DNA of 5,745 bases from Thalassospiraceae bacterium (lineage in GTDB: Bacteria > Pseudomonadota > Alphaproteobacteria > Rhodospirillales > Magnetovibrionaceae). How positions within the stretch are numbered: the first letter of the stretch is position 1; each line of letters begins with the position of its first letter. Below, in pieces: positions 1 to 5,544 of the stretch. Under the pieces are notes generated by a model. That model saw only the letters and a program-made list of their open reading frames with translations, did no database searches and had not been told where the DNA came from. Both the position numbers and the translations under genes were made by a program. The stretch lies in assembly GCA_030637845.1 (NCBI GenBank), contig DAOWFT010000112.1, positions 1 to 5,745 on the forward strand. Reading direction: 5' to 3'.

Positions 1-567
1 GAAATTAAAGGCAAAGATGAATCCAGCACATGGATTATTGATCCGCTTGATGGAACCACAAACTTTCTTCATGGCATTCCTCATTTTGCAATTTCAATTG
101 GATTAGTGCGTGACAACGATATTTTTGCCGGTGTTATTTATAATCCGGTTCAAGATGAAATGTACTGGGCGGAAAAAGGCCAAGGTGCGTTTCTAAATGG
201 TCGGCGAATTCGTGTATCGGCCCGCAAAGAAGTTTCGGAATCTCTTTTTTCCACTGGCATACCTTTCATGGAATCGGGCAAGGAAGAACGCTTTCTTGAA
301 CGCCTCGAAAATGTAATGAGTGTTTCTGCCGGTGTTCGCAGGTTCGGCTCGGCCGCCCTTGATCTGGCATACGTTGCCGCTGGGCGCTATGACGGTTTCT
401 GGGAAACCGGGCTACAGAAGTGGGATATGGCCGCGGGAATCGCCCTTGTTCGCGAAGCCGGTGGATTTGTCACCGATATTCGCGGGCGCAAGGATATGCT
501 GGAAAGCGGCGATATTGTATGCGCCAATGACAAACTTCATTCCAAACTGCTAAAGCTGGTTAAATAA
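1..567 (+). CDS. suhB: Inositol monophosphatase family protein, SuhB-like (5' end outside the window)
   Basis: This is the C-terminal 188 residues of a Mg2+-dependent inositol-1-phosphatase/SuhB family enzyme. The family hydrolyses myo-inositol monophosphate and related sugar phosphates in the cytoplasm, and in E. coli SuhB also acts in rRNA transcription antitermination. The frame is open from the first base. The metal-binding motif DPLDGTTNF is at residues 14-22 of the fragment (Asp14 and Asp17 are the expected ligands), followed by PHFAISIG. The second signature, WDMAAG, is at 141-146 with the third metal Asp at 142, and then REAGG. GSAALDLAYVAAGRYDGF near 116-133 matches the SuhB core closely. 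Roughly 75-80 N-terminal residues, including the metal-binding Glu, must lie upstream. No frameshift is seen and the gene ends in TAA. It is separated by 211 bp from the next gene, so it is probably a separate transcription unit. The family call is secure; the exact substrate is not. Confidence 0.95.
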   Translation, partial: EIKGKDESSTWIIDPLDGTTNFLHGIPHFAISIGLVRDNDIFAGVIYNPVQDEMYWAEKGQGAFLNGRRIRVSARKEVSESLFSTGIPFMESGKEERFLERLENVMSVSAGVRRFGSAALDLAYVAAGRYDGFWETGLQKWDMAAGIALVREAGGFVTDIRGRKDMLESGDIVCANDKLHSKLLKLVK

Positions 568-586
568 CAGCCGGAATTGGCCATTT

Positions 587-616
587 TTTAGCCTCAATAT
601 AGTTTAAAAATAAATT
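587..616 (+). promoter_or_regulatory. Weak candidate promoter in the AT-rich stretch before the structured leader
   Basis: The bases between the suhB stop and the leader are markedly AT-rich. TTTAGC (587-592) and TAAATT (611-616), spaced 18 bp, are poor but possible -35 and -10 elements. Transcription would then start near 622-623, exactly where the long-range stem begins. The matches to consensus are only 3/6 and 4/6, so the call rests mainly on position and on the need for a promoter for the operon that starts at 779. Confidence 0.2.
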
Positions 617-622
617 ATGCCG

Positions 623-716
623 GGGCGAACCCGCCATCATCCGATGGGTATCCCGATAGGATGTTGCTCATGTCTGTCCCCTTGGTTATTGTCTGTTTGC
701 AAGAGGGTTCGCGCCC
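623..716 (+). other. Possible structured 5' leader or small RNA upstream of the envelope operon
   Basis: This part of the 568-778 gap can fold into a closed branched RNA. The outer stem pairs GGGC (623-626) with GCCC (713-716) and GAACCC (627-632) with GGGTTC (705-710), ten pairs with a two-base bulge at 711-712. Inside it, 635-666 forms an imperfect hairpin of about twelve pairs: ATCC 639-642 with GGAT 659-662, capped by GGG-TAT-CCC at 646-654. A short stem joins CTTG 681-684 to CAAG 700-703. Extending that stem through CCC 678-680 would compete with the outer stem for GGG 705-707, so alternative folds are possible. No U-run follows, which favours a leader of the downstream gene over a free sRNA. 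I do not recognise it as 6S, SRP RNA or a named riboswitch. The pairing is read by eye; no covariation has been tested. Confidence 0.35.
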
Positions 717-760
717 AAGCGCATAACAACGACTTGATACAATCTGGCAACCGCCATCCA

Positions 761-766
761 GGGGAG
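761..766 (+). promoter_or_regulatory. Ribosome binding site of the secreted OmpA-like gene
   Basis: GGGGAG lies 12 bases before the ATG at 779. The spacing is slightly long. It supports 779 as the start over the in-frame ATG at 617, because the codons between 617 and 778 encode a Cys- and Arg-rich stretch that is unlike a protein N-terminus, while translation from 779 gives a clean signal peptide. Confidence 0.6.
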
Positions 767-778
767 AAACTGATAAAA

Positions 779-1966
779 ATGTCCGCTGTTATTAAAACGG
801 GCCACTCCGTATTTTTTCACTCTTTGGTGATTTCGCTAGGCGTTGCTGTGGGCTCCATCGCAACCTCATTCAGTGCAAGCGCACAAGAATCAATCGTGCT
901 TGATTTTTCCAATCCGAATGTAAGCGTTGATTTTTCAGTTCTGGAAGATGGCGGCGTTGGTCGCATGGCAACCACCCCATCAGGCGCAAGAAGAGCCGGC
1001 AGCAAAGGTTACCTTATCCCCGGACCCAAAGCGCCTGTTTCGACTCTTTATATAACACCCGCCAGTGATCCAACCGCCAACCTTGCCAAAGCGGATGAAG
1101 ATACCACCAAGTACAAGTTCAAGCTTAAAGCGCCACAACCGAAAAAGGCTGAGCCAAAGACCGAAGTTGTAAAAAAAGATATTCCCGATGCGCCGCCGCC
1201 GACTGTAAAACCGGTAGCTGCCGTTAAAGAAAAATCTGCGCCCGAGCTAGCCAAGGAAGAAGTGGTAGCACCACCGGAACCGGCGGTAATTGAAAAACCC
1301 GAAGAAGTAGCCAAAGAAAAACCCAAAGAAATAATAAGCGCAGAACCGGAAGCTCCAAAAGCGCCGCCGCCGCCACCGGAACCCGTTCCCGCACCAGTGC
1401 CGGTAACCCCGGTAGCAAAAGCACCGGCCGCACCGGAACCCGCAGTAGAAAAGCCGGTAAAGCTAGAAGCCAAGCCCGCCGAAGAATTAAAAGAAGAAAA
1501 AATTGCAGAACCGGTTGCGCCACCCGCACCACCACCTGCGGTTAAGGTTCCGGAACCGCCAAAAGTAGTGGCCAAGCTTCCTGAAGCAGAACCAACAAAA
1601 CCTGAGGCACCAGCCGTGGCTTCCCTGCCCCCAACCGGGGCGACCATTGGCGATGGACATTCCATGCGAGTTTTGTTTGAAGCAGATAGCGCCAAGCTTC
1701 CTGGCGACGCCCGCGAAGAATTGCGCGAACTAGCGGCAAGCATGACCAACCAAGAAGGCCTGCGCCTGCAATTGCTGGCTTATGCCGGTGGGGCGGAAAT
1801 GTCGTCGAGCGTGGCCCGAAGACTATCGCTTTCCCGGGCCTTGGCAGTTCGCTCGTACTTGATTGAAAATGGGGTTCGCAGCACCCGGATTGACGTTCGT
1901 GCCCTAGGCAACAAGACAAGCGATACTGAAACCGAACGGGTTGATATCACGGTAATCGAACGCTAA
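779..1966 (+). CDS. Secreted OmpA-family protein with a long Pro/Lys/Glu/Ala-rich spacer and a degenerate peptidoglycan-binding domain
   Basis: A 395-residue exported protein. Residues 1-35 form a signal peptide (hydrophobic core about 11-30, ASA at 33-35, predicted cleavage before Gln36); there is no lipobox Cys, so it should be soluble in the periplasm. Residues 36-100 are a short unassigned region starting ESIVLDFSNP. Residues 117-285 are low-complexity Pro/Lys/Glu/Ala, like the periplasm-spanning spacers of TonB and TolA. Residues 295-395 resemble the OmpA C-terminal fold, with SLSRALAV at 350-357, NGVRSTRIDVRALG and a final RVDI strand. The Arg that contacts diaminopimelate in OmpA is kept (Arg353), but the position of the usual HTD/YTD Asp reads AYAGGA (334-339), so normal peptidoglycan binding is doubtful. 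No beta-barrel is present. It stands 61 bp before the MotA-like gene on the same strand, suggesting a shared operon and envelope role. The function is unknown. The start at 779 is chosen for its signal peptide and upstream GGGGAG. Confidence 0.85.
   Translation: MSAVIKTGHSVFFHSLVISLGVAVGSIATSFSASAQESIVLDFSNPNVSVDFSVLEDGGVGRMATTPSGARRAGSKGYLIPGPKAPVSTLYITPASDPTANLAKADEDTTKYKFKLKAPQPKKAEPKTEVVKKDIPDAPPPTVKPVAAVKEKSAPELAKEEVVAPPEPAVIEKPEEVAKEKPKEIISAEPEAPKAPPPPPEPVPAPVPVTPVAKAPAAPEPAVEKPVKLEAKPAEELKEEKIAEPVAPPAPPPAVKVPEPPKVVAKLPEAEPTKPEAPAVASLPPTGATIGDGHSMRVLFEADSAKLPGDAREELRELAASMTNQEGLRLQLLAYAGGAEMSSSVARRLSLSRALAVRSYLIENGVRSTRIDVRALGNKTSDTETERVDITVIER
1130..1634 (+). repeat. Low-complexity Pro/Lys/Glu/Ala-coding region inside the secreted OmpA-like gene
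   Basis: About 170 codons are built almost wholly from Pro, Ala, Lys, Glu and Val, with recurrent PEP, KP, APP and EEVAKEK-like phrases (residues about 117-285 of the protein). Motifs such as CCGGAA, CCGGTA and GAAGAA recur in the DNA. It is not an exact tandem array. It is best read as an extended, charged periplasmic spacer of the TonB/TolA type, and such stretches often vary in length between strains. Confidence 0.75.
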
Positions 1967-1974
1967 GGGCGGAT

Positions 1975-2026
1975 CCATACATACCAAGGGAGCCAGCCAG
2001 CCCCATACATATTTAAGGGAGCCAGC
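1975..2026 (+). repeat. Tandem duplicated leader element carrying two Shine-Dalgarno sequences
   Basis: Two near-identical units lie head to tail in the 61-bp gap before the MotA-like gene. Each consists of CCATACATA, a variable 2-3 bases, then AAGGGAGCCAGC. The first unit is 1975-1997 and the second 2003-2026, an offset of 28-29 bases. The two 12-base right halves are identical, and so are the two 9-base left halves. Only the second AAGGGAG is correctly placed before a start codon. Confidence 0.85.
2015..2021 (+). promoter_or_regulatory. Ribosome binding site of the MotA/TolQ/ExbB-like gene
   Basis: AAGGGAG sits six bases before the ATG at 2028, a strong and well-spaced site that fixes this start. 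An identical AAGGGAG at 1986-1992 has no start codon at a suitable distance and belongs to the duplicated element. Confidence 0.8.
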
Positions 2027-2027
2027 A

Positions 2028-3155
2028 ATGACATCTCCTAGTCGCTACCTTATTAGAATGACGTTGTTTCTTGCGGTTGTTGCCGCCGGCGCGGTGTTGG
2101 TGGCATCGCCGCTTCGCACTGCATTCATGGCCAACGCACCGCTTAACGGGCTTATTGTTGGTGTATTTTTGCTTGGTGCCATTAACAGTTTTCGCCAGGT
2201 GCTACAGCTTGGCCCCGAGTTGGAATGGATAGAGCATTTTCGCTCCGGCGCGTCACGCCCAAGCGCAGATAGTAGCCCAACCCCGGCATTGCTCTCGCCC
2301 ATGGCGGCCATGTTGGGCGACCGCTCGGAAATAAAAATATCATCCATTGCCATGCGCTCGTTGTTGGATGGGGTGGCATCCAGACTGGACGAACAACGGG
2401 AAATTTCCCGCTACACGGTGGGATTGTTGGTTTTTCTTGGCCTGCTCGGCACCTTTTGGGGTCTGCTTGATACCCTTGGCGCGATCCGCGACGTGATTTC
2501 AAATATATCCGTCGGCGGCGGCAACATTTCAGCGGTGTTTGACGAGCTTAAAAGCGGTCTGGAAAAACCCTTAACCGGAATGGGGACGGCTTTTTCATCA
2601 TCACTATTTGGTCTGGCCGGATCATTGGTGCTTGGCTTTCTTGATTTACAAACCGGGCAAGCCCACAACCGATTTTATACCGAGCTTGAAGACTGGCTTT
2701 CAGGCCAAGCCCGGCTTTCATCGGGCGGCGTTACGACAGAGGGCGATCATGGGGTTCCGGCGTATGTCGAAGCATTGCTGGAACAAACCGCCGAAAGCCT
2801 CGAAAACCTGCAACGCACATTGGCGCGCGGCGAAGAAAACCGTCACCAGACCCATGAAACGCTGTCGGAACTGGCGGCAAGAATGGGAACCCTGACCGAT
2901 TTTATGCAAACCGAACAGGCGGTTTTGAAAAAACTTGCCGAAACCCAAGTTGAATTAAAACCGGCGATTGAACGCATGGCCGGCGGTGGCAACGGCGGTA
3001 TGGACGAGGCCACCCGCACCCACATACGCAACATGGATTTGTGTCTTTCTAGATTGCTGGAAGAAAACCGCATCGGTCGCGAAGAAACCGTATCGCAACT
3101 CAGAAGCGAAATTAAATTGCTGGCGCGCACCGTGGCCGCCAAGGATGATTCTTAA
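2028..3155 (+). CDS. MotA/TolQ/ExbB-family proton-channel subunit with a cytoplasmic coiled-coil tail
   Basis: A 375-residue inner-membrane protein. Four hydrophobic helices are visible at about 9-29, 38-58, 129-151 and 184-206, a MotA/ZorA-like four-helix layout rather than the three helices of ExbB/TolQ. Helix 3 holds LGLLGTFWGL (137-146) and helix 4 begins GMGTAFSSSLFGL (184-196); these match the two pore-lining signatures of the family, in which five such subunits surround two MotB/ExbD-type helices and pass protons. The 59-128 loop and the 207-375 tail should be cytoplasmic. The tail is rich in Glu, Gln, Leu and Arg and is probably coiled coil at about 248-315 and 330-370, separated by a Gly-rich hinge (319-324). 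The next gene starts two bases after this stop and encodes the matching MotB-like partner, so the products are very likely translated together. It is neither a typical flagellar MotA nor a TolQ; cellular role unknown. Confidence 0.88.
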   Translation: MTSPSRYLIRMTLFLAVVAAGAVLVASPLRTAFMANAPLNGLIVGVFLLGAINSFRQVLQLGPELEWIEHFRSGASRPSADSSPTPALLSPMAAMLGDRSEIKISSIAMRSLLDGVASRLDEQREISRYTVGLLVFLGLLGTFWGLLDTLGAIRDVISNISVGGGNISAVFDELKSGLEKPLTGMGTAFSSSLFGLAGSLVLGFLDLQTGQAHNRFYTELEDWLSGQARLSSGGVTTEGDHGVPAYVEALLEQTAESLENLQRTLARGEENRHQTHETLSELAARMGTLTDFMQTEQAVLKKLAETQVELKPAIERMAGGGNGGMDEATRTHIRNMDLCLSRLLEENRIGREETVSQLRSEIKLLARTVAAKDDS

Positions 3156-3157
3156 AA

Positions 3158-4246
3158 ATGGCGGGCCTTTTGGCACGCAACCGCAACAGGGCAGATATCT
3201 GGCCCGGTTTTGTCGATGCCTTGGCCTCAATTCTTATGGTCATTATTTTTCTTCTTCTGGTTTTTGTGCTGGCGCAGTTCTTTCTGGGCGAGGCCCTGTC
3301 GGGACGGGAAACCGCTCTTAAAAAACTAGACCGTGACATGGCCGAAATATCGGAATTACTGGCGCTGGAACAAAAAACCTCAAAATCCCTGCGTGGCGAT
3401 GTGGGTCGGCTTTCGGGTGAATTGCAGGCATCAATACTTGACCGTGACCGCCTGAACGAAAATCTTGAAAAAAACCGCTTACAAATATCCGGCCTGACGG
3501 GCGATATTGAAAAGCTCAGCGCGCTTAAAAATCAATTGGAACGCGACATAGGAAAACTTGCGGCAAATCTGGAAGAAAAAGAAACTGCGCTCTTGGCCGA
3601 ACAAGACATATCCCAAAGTGCCCGGGCCGAATTAGCACTTTTAAACCAGCGACTAGGCGCAATGAAAGACCAGATAACAACCCTAAATAGCGCACTTGAC
3701 GCATCGGAACAAAAAGCCAAAGAGCAAAATGTACAGATTGTATCGCTGGGCAAGCGTCTCAATGCAGCGCTGGCAGGGAAGGTTCAGGAATTACAGCAAT
3801 ACAGGTCTGATTTCTTTGGCCGCTTGAAAATTGCGCTGGGCGATCATCCGGGAATACGCGTTGTTGGCGACCGCTTTGTTTTGCAGTCTGAAGTTTTGTT
3901 TTCTAGCGGCAAGGCCGATATTGGGAGCCCGGGCATAGAACAAATCTCCCGGCTGGCAAAAACATTGCTAGATGTTAGCCAGCGCATACCCGAAGACGTT
4001 GACTGGGTATTGCGGGTTGATGGCCACACCGACAGGGTTCCCATACTGAACGAAAAGTTCCGTTCAAATTGGGAGCTAAGCTCGGCCCGGTCTATTTCAG
4101 TTGTTAAGCAACTTATTGCCGAGGGCATTCCCGCAAACCGTCTGGTTGCAGCCGGGTTTGGTGAATTCCAACCCATAGACAACGGCAATGACGAAGCATC
4201 GCTCAGGCGCAACAGGCGTATTGAGCTAAAACTTACTGGACGCTAG
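3158..4246 (+). CDS. MotB-like peptidoglycan-binding subunit: one TM helix, long coiled coil, OmpA/MotB domain
   Basis: A 362-residue inner-membrane protein. After a short basic cytoplasmic N-terminus, WPGFVDALAS (15-24) leads into a single membrane helix to about residue 47. Asp20 lies where MotB, ExbD and TolR carry the proton-binding Asp. Residues about 50-215 are heptad-like and rich in Leu, Glu, Lys and Gln, predicting a long periplasmic coiled coil. The C-terminal OmpA/MotB domain (about 230-362) is intact: the GHTD motif ends at Asp292, NWELSSAR gives the second diaminopimelate contact at Arg311, and RRNRRIEL is at 350-357. It should bind the cell wall and act as the anchored partner of the MotA-like channel. 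The start is two bases after the upstream stop, with AAGGA at 3141-3145 as its likely ribosome site, implying translational coupling. Similar alphaproteobacterial proteins are usually annotated only as peptidoglycan-binding proteins. The coiled coil is far longer than anything in TolR or ExbD. Confidence 0.9.
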   Translation: MAGLLARNRNRADIWPGFVDALASILMVIIFLLLVFVLAQFFLGEALSGRETALKKLDRDMAEISELLALEQKTSKSLRGDVGRLSGELQASILDRDRLNENLEKNRLQISGLTGDIEKLSALKNQLERDIGKLAANLEEKETALLAEQDISQSARAELALLNQRLGAMKDQITTLNSALDASEQKAKEQNVQIVSLGKRLNAALAGKVQELQQYRSDFFGRLKIALGDHPGIRVVGDRFVLQSEVLFSSGKADIGSPGIEQISRLAKTLLDVSQRIPEDVDWVLRVDGHTDRVPILNEKFRSNWELSSARSISVVKQLIAEGIPANRLVAAGFGEFQPIDNGNDEASLRRNRRIELKLTGR

Positions 4247-4334
4247 CGCCAGCCTTCATTTCCAGTTATAAGAAATGCCAAATTAACGCTGTCCAATATT
4301 GCGGCCACCGCCAAATAGAAAAGAATATAATTTT

Positions 4335-5537
4335 ATGCTCGTAATATTTCTGATCGTTTTTATCGATCTAGTTGGCTTCGGCATTGTCATCCCCCTGCTG
4401 CCGTTTTACGGCGAACACTTTCAGGCTGATCCCTTTACCGTTTCCATGTTGATGGCGACATATTCACTTGGCCAATTCATTGCCGCACCCTTGTGGGGTC
4501 GCCTTAGTGACCGCATGGGTCGCAAGCCAATATTGCTAATCAGCCTTATTGGTTCGGTTTTTTCCTATTCCTGGATGGCATACGCAAGCTCGCTATGGAT
4601 CCTTTTTGCCGCCCGAACGGTTGGCGGGTTAATGGCGGGTAATATCTCAACCGCCTTTGCCTATATTGCAGACATAACCACGCCGGAAAACCGAGCCAAG
4701 GGAATGGGGCTTATCGGGGCGGCTTTCGGGCTTGGTTTTATTGCCGGACCGGCCATCGGCGGAATACTGGCAGGGCCAGACCCATTGAACGCCGACTACA
4801 CCTCACCGGCGCTGGCGGCGGCTGCATTTTCGCTGAGCGCATTTGTCTTGGCGTTTTTTACCATGAAAGAATCTCTTTCGCCTGAACACCGCGAAGAATT
4901 AAAAAACAAACCTAAAAAAGGCCGGGTTGCGGATTTTCTTGAAACAATTAACAAGCCGGGCATCGGTCTTTTGATTGCGCTGTCATTTCTGGCCACGTTT
5001 GTTTTTGCCGGAATGGAAACAACCTTTGCCATGTGGTCCAGACGCCAGTTTGGCTGGGGGCCGGAACAAAATGGATACCTGTTTGCATTCATCGGCGTTG
5101 TTGCGGCAATTTTACAAGGTGGCGTAGTCGGCAGGTTGGCAAATCGTTTTGGCGAGGCCAACCTTATTGTCCAAGGCGCGCTGGCGCTGGCGCTGGGAAT
5201 GTTGCTCATTCCATTTTGCACCACCGTCGAAGCCTTGGTTGTGGCGATGGTGATTATTGCTTACGGATTTAGCGTTATAAATCCTTCGCTCAACAGTCTT
5301 ATTTCGCTGCTAACCGAAAACACCGCCCAGGGCACCGTCATGGGTGCGGCGCGGTCCGCCACCACCATGGCCCGGGTTGTCGGACCCATGTGGGCTGGAT
5401 TTATTTTTGCCGGACTTAGCAAAGACTGGCCCTATTGGACGGGATCGGTTGTTATGGTTTTTGTTGCTGTTTTGGCGTGGCGCTCAATGGATAGATACGC
5501 AGCAGCCAAAAAAGACGCGCTTTCCAAACATAAATAA
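4335..5537 (+). CDS. MFS transporter, TetA/DHA1-type drug:H+ antiporter family
   Basis: About 400 residues with roughly twelve hydrophobic helices in two halves joined by a charged cytoplasmic loop near 178-207. It should export a small molecule in exchange for protons across the inner membrane; the substrate cannot be read from the sequence. MFS motif A is GRLSDRMGRK (55-64). The motif B Arg is Arg94 in ARTVGGLMAG. The antiporter motif C, G-x8-G-x3-GP-x2-GG, is complete at 125-143 with GPAIGG at the end of helix 5. The N-terminal DLVGFGIVIPLLPFY is typical of the TetA/TCR group. The start is uncertain: from ATG 4335 helix 1 begins at once and only a weak purine run (AGAAAAG, 4316-4322) precedes it, while an in-frame TTG at 4299 would add twelve residues with a useful basic RK. 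It lies 88 bp after the MotB-like gene; co-transcription is possible but a role in the same complex is not implied. Confidence 0.88.
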   Translation: MLVIFLIVFIDLVGFGIVIPLLPFYGEHFQADPFTVSMLMATYSLGQFIAAPLWGRLSDRMGRKPILLISLIGSVFSYSWMAYASSLWILFAARTVGGLMAGNISTAFAYIADITTPENRAKGMGLIGAAFGLGFIAGPAIGGILAGPDPLNADYTSPALAAAAFSLSAFVLAFFTMKESLSPEHREELKNKPKKGRVADFLETINKPGIGLLIALSFLATFVFAGMETTFAMWSRRQFGWGPEQNGYLFAFIGVVAAILQGGVVGRLANRFGEANLIVQGALALALGMLLIPFCTTVEALVVAMVIIAYGFSVINPSLNSLISLLTENTAQGTVMGAARSATTMARVVGPMWAGFIFAGLSKDWPYWTGSVVMVFVAVLAWRSMDRYAAAKKDALSKHK

Positions 5538-5544
5538 TACCAAT

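Noticed and set aside
577..597. Intrinsic terminator after suhB
   Set aside because: ATTGGCC and GCCTCAAT around a T-run pair only weakly (ATTG/CAAT with bulges), and the T-run is in the loop rather than after the stem.
623..716. Identity as 6S RNA, SRP RNA or the alphaproteobacterial suhB/mmgR RNA motif
   Set aside because: The segment is too short and lacks the long interrupted stem for 6S, lacks the conserved GGAAGCA loop of SRP RNA, and lacks the CU-rich loops I associate with mmgR; the nearness to suhB alone is not evidence.
697..727. Promoter TTGCAA with a -10 near CATAAC before the secreted gene
   Set aside because: Spacing to any acceptable -10 is 18-19 bases and the -10 match is poor; it also lies inside the foldable segment.
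617..778. N-terminal extension of the secreted OmpA-like gene from the ATG at 617
   Set aside because: The extra 54 residues are Cys/Arg/His-rich without protein-like character, would bury the signal peptide inside the protein, and overlap the foldable leader; GGGGAG before 779 supports the later start.
1048..1749. Long reverse-strand ORF of 233 codons opposite the secreted gene
   Set aside because: It mirrors the Pro/Lys/Glu/Ala-rich region as a Gly/Ser/Ala-rich shadow, has no recognisable domain, and the forward frame has a signal peptide and an OmpA-like end.
2028..4246. Zorya anti-phage defence (ZorAB) core
   Set aside because: The channel and MotB-like pair are similar in plan to ZorA and ZorB, but no ZorC, ZorD or ZorE type gene is in the window, the MotB-like protein has a long coiled coil unlike ZorB, and the neighbours are housekeeping-type genes.
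2028..4246. Flagellar MotAB stator
   Set aside because: No flagellar or chemotaxis genes are nearby, the sequence around the helices is closer to the TolQ/ExbB/ZorA signature than to flagellar MotA, and both proteins carry coiled-coil regions not typical of MotAB.
779..4246. Tol-Pal system
   Set aside because: TolR lacks an OmpA-type domain, there is no TolA, TolB or lipoprotein Pal, and the secreted protein has no lipobox Cys.
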